Source: Agaricus subrufescens
Taxonomy: Eukaryota > Basidiomycota > Agaricomycetes > Agaricales > Agaricaceae
Assembly (NCBI GenBank): GCA_029945375.1
Contig: CM057059.1
Span: forward strand, 2,356,001-2,420,000
Direction of reading: 5' to 3'
DNA: 64,000 nucleotides
In this document: positions 59,722 to 64,000 of the stretch, piece after piece
Numbering within the stretch: the first letter of the stretch is position 1
Layout: the number at the start of each line of letters is the position of its first letter
Made by a program: the position numbers and the translations under genes
The notes under the pieces: model-generated
The model's database searches: none
Seen by the model: only the letters and a program-made list of their open reading frames with translations
Told to the model about the DNA's origin: nothing

Positions 59722-62459
59722 ATGCCCGCCGGATCCTCAAGCCCCGATACCGTCCTCAGCGCTTGGTCGAACCACAGGATCGTTGACCTTGTACAGCGTA
59801 GGCTCAACAAGAGGCCCTGCTGGTATCAGATTGAGGTCGCAAAGGCGTTCTATGCGGGTCGCGACGTTGTTGGGTGTGCGCCGACGGGGGCCGGGAAGAC
59901 CCTCTCCTTTTGGATACCTCTTTTGATGGCCCAAGAAGAGGGGAATAAGAAGATGTTGTTCGTGGTCAGCCCGCTCAATGTTTTGGCGCAACAAAACGTC
60001 AATACATTGAAGGAAGCAGGTATCTCTGCTGTAGCTGTAGCCGCAGAGAACGCGACCGAAGCTACATTCAAGGTAACAATATTGAGGGGATCATAATAAT
60101 CAATTAACAACTACCTAGGACATAGAAAAAGGCATATACGAGGTTATAGTGACGAATCCAGAGATCCTAATTACGAGCGACGAACTGATGGTACTCTGGA
60201 AAACATCCTCCTTCACTCAACGCATCCTGGGCTTTGTCTTTGATGAGGCTCATTGCATCGTGCAATGGGGTAAGTTCAGGAAACATTACCTCGCTGTTGG
60301 TATCCTACGATACCTAATATCAGATCCCATCCCGTTTCACGTCGCCTCTGCTACCTTACCCTGTCCCCTGCTCACCGAAACTCGTCGCCTACTCCATATC
60401 ACTTCGGAAACGACCACCGAAGTTTTGTGTTCAAATGAACGGCCGGATATCGCACTCGTGGTTCGGGAATTAAAATATCCGGTCTCTTCCTACAAAGACC
60501 TTAGTTTTCTTATTCCCTACAACTGGAATGAAGGGATGAACGCACCGAAAAAGTTTGTTGTGTTTTTTGACGACATAAAAGAAGCTGAGGGAGCAAAAGA
60601 GTACTTCCACCAGCGTCTTCTCAAGAAGTACCACTCCCGGATTGCTTGGTTTCATTCTACAATGAGCCAGCAATATCGAGAGGCAAAGGTGGAAGAACTT
60701 AGACAAGGGGACGTGTGGGGCTTATTCTGCACGGATGCCTTTGGTCTTGTGAGTTTCGTTTGTGTCTTTTGTATATAAGGACTCACCTCGATGCAGGGAA
60801 TGGATGTGGGGGACGTAGAGGTCGTTGTCCAGTATCGGGCAACATGCGACCTCTGCACTCTGTGGCAGAGGTTCGGCCGAGCTGCGCGGTCGCATAATGT
60901 TCAAGGTGTCGGCATTCTCCTCGTAGAAAAAAAGGATACCACGGAAGGCCGAAGCAAGAGCTCAGCCGGATCAAAAAGAGTCAACGAGGACTCACAGGGG
61001 GGCGCTACTAAACGGCAGCGACGTGCGAAGAGAGCGATCACGATCGCGAGTGGTGGAGACGACGTGGACGTTGACGGCAACTGTCACGCCACGTTGCCAT
61101 CAGTTCCCACATGCGAGGCCACATGGGTGCGGGACCGTCAAGTACGGTATCTCCAGCCTGAACGCGTCGCTCATGACCCTACGAACGCGAAAAAAGGACG
61201 GGCCCCGGGTGTGCAAACTGGGACTGCGATGGACGATTACATAAATCTTCCATCGTATGTCTCCTGTCGCCGCCTCGTTCCTCAATTGTATTTTGCAAAC
61301 ACTACGCGAAGTAAGTAACAGTCTACTTGTTAATCATATTGCTCTGCTGAAAATTGTGGCTGTAGTTTCGGACAGTCACCTCCGCTGTGACCCTAATTCC
61401 CCCCAAGGCTGTGATCGCTGCCGACCACAGTCAAAGACGCGCTGTTGCGACATTTGCCATCCATGGGCTTTCGAAGAATTTCGTGTCCGTGATCATGATC
61501 TGCTCAAGACAACGACAACGAAGCGACGGTCCCTTATTCCGGCGCTCTACGCGAGAAGTCCTCACCACTCTACCGTCGAAGACGCTATCTACCAATGGCG
61601 CGAAAGGAAAGCTATCGAACACTTCGGAGAGGGACTGGTTCGGCGCCTGGGAGCTCAGTTGCTCATGACGGATGAGATTATCGATCGTATATTGGCGTGT
61701 TGGACATGTGGAAAGTTTACTGACGTTACTCATATTCATAGGGAAACAAGCTGGCCCCAAGACCTGGTAGTGGCACATGGTCAATCATTGATTGACCTAC
61801 TCGCTACTTATCATCCCTTCGACAAACCTGAGGGCCAGGAGTCTACCACTACGCGCACACGCTCTGTCGTCGAGAACTTTATCTCCTTACCCCCCTCTAC
61901 GCTCCCTCGCCCCTCCGTTCAGTCCAATTTCGTTGAGCCCACTCCAGTTGTGCATGCACCTATCCTTGTACCCCCCTCTACGCTCCCTCGCGCCTCCGTT
62001 CAGCCCAGTCAATCAGCTTTGCCGATCCCCGCTTTCGTACCGGCGCTACCAGTCTTCAATGCCAATACCGCCTCCTTCATTAATAATATAACCAAGATCG
62101 AGACTACAGCTGCCATTATTCCGCCCCCTTCAATACCTCACCGCCCACGCAAGCGTGCGCCAATCCGTTGCAGTAACTGCCTTCAAGTAGGCCACAACCG
62201 TTAGTTATTCTCACTCATGTCAAGAAGTGGTTTGATATCTACTGATTACATGTGCTCAGAACGAACATGTCAAACGTCTAAGTCTGTGAAAATCGAGCTA
62301 ATGGAGGTCACAAATCAAGAAACTATACCAATCAACCAAGGTAATATCTCGCCTCAAACTCGCTACTTCAATAGTTCTCGGTCCCTCGATTCATCGGCTG
62401 CTCAACTATGGATACCGTTCTCGTGTCCCCTCCCGTCTAACTCTGGTGCTCTTGGCTAA
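59722..62459 (+). CDS. RecQ-like DNA helicase with Cys-rich region and CCHC zinc knuckle
   Basis: Five exons (59722-60072, 60119-60748, 60797-61310, 61366-62199, 62260-62459) give 842 residues. Helicase motifs: CAPTGAGKTLSFW (Walker A), FVFDEAHCIVQWG (DEAH), VVFFDDIKEA, FCTDAFGLGMDVGDVEVVVQ and LWQRFGRAAR (motif VI), all intact. A basic linker follows, then the RecQ zinc module: SCRRLVPQLYFANTT and RCDPNSPQGCDRC plus CCDICHPW. After a Pro-rich linker with a duplicated segment, the C-terminus has a CX2CX4HX4C knuckle (CSNCLQVGH), whose last Cys comes from exon 5. Substrates are not known. It differs from Sgs1 and is like dispersed RecQ genes of Agaricomycetes. The stop is 8 bp from that of the convergent DUF6589-like gene. 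Confidence 0.85.
61889..62005 (+). repeat. Direct repeat within the helicase gene
   Basis: Two copies of a 36-bp segment (about 61889-61924 and 61969-62005) code LPPSTLPRPSVQ and VPPSTLPRASVQ. The period is about 80 bp. It sits in the Pro-rich linker just before the zinc knuckle and seems to be a small internal tandem duplication. Confidence 0.7.
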
Positions 62460-62467
62460 AGTTGATG

Positions 62468-64000
62468 CTAGTCATCAACAAACAAGCCGCTCTCGTCGTC
62501 TTCAAGAGCTTCGTTTTCGCAGTCTTGGCTATCTTCTGCGTTCTCATTGGTGCTCTCTGAGGGTTCTGTCTCTCGCGCTCTCGCTGTGGTCTCTTCCTCT
62601 GCCATGTCGCTTCCTCTGCTTTGCCCCTGCACAATTTCGGCTTCTAGTGTTTGCTGTGCTCTTTGTTTAACGCTCCACTTGGCCCGGGCTTCCTCAACCA
62701 GCTTCGTCAATTTTGTCATCCCGGTTTGTATCGTGTCCATCAAAGGTTGCTCGCTTGTCCTTCCTGCAATGAAAACATTTACACTGTACTTTTGTATGTA
62801 CTTTCTGAGTCTCTCGAATGTCACTTTCATTTTTGCCGGCGAATGTTTACTTGTTTTGTGCGATAAGCAAAACATCGTTTCAAATTGCGTCCGGATATCT
62901 TTGTAAACCTCAATCAATGGTGAGGCGTCAATCATGTGCTTGACTGTATGATTGGAGCCGGATCCTCCAAAGATTTGCTTGATGTATAAGTTATTGTGTT
63001 CGATTACCCAATCGACACCTCGGAAATGGTCGGGGCGCCCTGTGGGATTAACTAGCGAGTTCATGTGGACAGCCCGTCTACAAAATTAACGTAAGCTTCA
63101 CTTGAATGGACGAAATCTGTTACTCACGCCAGAGGCTTAGGATATATTATATACATATTTTCCAAATAACCGAGAATTTCCTGTGCGTACTTTGATTTCT
63201 TGCAGCCCATAAAGTAGAAAACCCATTCGCATAAACAGGAGTCGAGACGACCGACGTCTCCGTGGTTCATTGAGTAAACAGTTTCCTCATATAAGAGGAG
63301 ATCTTTATGGAGTGCTTTCGTGATTTCGAACACATGATCTCGCTGGTCGTCATGTTTCCGAAAGTCAAAAGATAAGTCCGGAGCGCCAACAAAAGTTTGG
63401 ATTAGGTTATTTGCAATCTCGAGTAGCTCCTCCCACGTAGGATCTGTGGCTGCCCATTCCTCCAGTAATGTGTATTCAGGATGATGACGAGATATCTCCA
63501 CATACCAAGCATCCAGCCGAAGAACTATGCCTACATGCGTTATAACCTCGTGGAGTTGCCGAAACGTAGGGTTGGTTGCAATTTTGTGTTTTTCGAGTGG
63601 TCGAAGCTGAGCCGCATATTTCATTAGGGCCGAGGGTTCCTTTTCCGCATCCAATGGTTGGATATGTCTGCGCCAGATAGCATCTGCGCATGCCATTCGA
63701 GCGTGAAACCATCCATGGCAGAGCACTTGGGATTGGAACCTGAGTCCAGGAGTCAAGTCGTCAATCCTCGAATCTTGAAGACTGTTCATGTGTTGTATGC
63801 TTAAAAGATCTCCGTGTAAGAGGGTAACAGTATTCCCGGGATGAGCAGGATGAGAGCGAGAAGAAGTAGAGGTGGGTTCTCCAACATTTGCTTGTCGAAA
63901 AAATTCCTCTAATACTGTAGCTGTTTTAGCGGGTGTACTAGGACCCGTCCTTGAAGCGCGGAGGGGCACCTGTTTGGTTTTGGTGAGAGGGATTGTTTCA
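62468..64000 (-). CDS. DUF6589-like protein (N-terminus off window)
   Basis: At least two exons. An intron at about 63078-63128 (GTGAGT...TTGTAG) joins KPLA to RAVHMNSLVNPTGRPDHF. The frame stays open through position 64000, so the 5' end is missing; there is no in-window start codon. Recognisable blocks are VTLLHGDLLSIQHMNSL, LCHGWFHARMACADAIWR and NPTGRPDHFRGVDWVIEHNN, which I associate with the DUF6589 family of Agaricomycetes. No function is established for the family; it is often present in many copies. The C-terminus is acidic with EDDESGLFVDD. No transposase catalytic triad could be proven. It is convergent with the RecQ-like gene. Confidence 0.68.

Noticed and set aside
1..64000. tRNA, rRNA, CRISPR array or bacterial-type operon
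   Set aside because: No B-box-like tRNA motif with a foldable cloverleaf, no rRNA text and no spaced repeats were seen. The intron-rich genes show the DNA is eukaryotic.
62468..64000. DUF6589-like gene as a classic DDE transposase
   Set aside because: No convincing DDE triad spacing or terminal repeats could be seen, and the 5' end is outside the window.

Overview
The window is nuclear DNA of a filamentous basidiomycete, most likely an Agaricomycete. Genes lie on both strands, are tightly packed, and are split by many introns of about 45-65 bp with GT...AG ends. The proteins are eukaryotic housekeeping types (Csf1, Mcm2, ERCC1/Rad10, Ssl1/p44, Mia40, class II HDAC). Families common in mushroom-forming fungi are also present: a large N-anchored composite amidohydrolase, a free-standing RecQ-like helicase, and a DUF6589-like protein. 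No tRNA, rRNA or CRISPR-like structure was seen. Identifications are by reading translated exons and recognising motifs; no search was run.

Layout. 1-8.8 kb (-): most of a giant Csf1/Fmp27 lipid-transfer bridge protein, cut by the left edge. 9.6-12.3 kb: a twin CX9C protein (NDUFAF8 type), a DUF1746 membrane protein and a four-helix membrane protein. 13.1-16.0 kb (+): a class II histone deacetylase with an Arb2-type C-terminal domain. 16.1-32.4 kb: three paralogous amidohydrolase genes (-). The first two are a recent tandem duplication that also copied the 3' end of the HDAC gene, and a relic of it remains near 19.95 kb. Between copies 2 and 3 sit ERCC1/rad10 (+) and a probable Smc5/6-associated CANIN/Nse6-like gene (-). 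32.5-38.3 kb (+): ssl1, a NIPA-type Mg transporter and a TCP11/Sok1 family gene. 39.2-47.4 kb: phenylalanine ammonia-lyase, a mitochondrial cation-efflux protein, and a divergent pair of an iron-containing alcohol dehydrogenase (maleylacetate reductase type) and a flavin-reductase-like protein. 47.6-52.9 kb (+): a giant Sec7/PH protein. 53.9-56.0 kb: an NFKBIL1-like protein and Mia40. 56.2-59.5 kb (-): mcm2. 59.7-64 kb: a RecQ-like helicase and a DUF6589-like gene, tail to tail with 8 bp between stop codons, the latter cut by the right edge.

Themes. Several genes act on chromatin or DNA repair (HDAC, ERCC1, CANIN/Nse6, Ssl1, Mcm2, RecQ), two of them in nucleotide excision repair. Three serve mitochondria (NDUFAF8-like, Mmt-type carrier, Mia40). 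The items most worth a second look are the RecQ/DUF6589 pair, the duplication that left an HDAC relic, a 14-nt microexon coding the HDAC active site, a Sec7 domain without its catalytic glutamate, and a probable GC-AG intron in mcm2.
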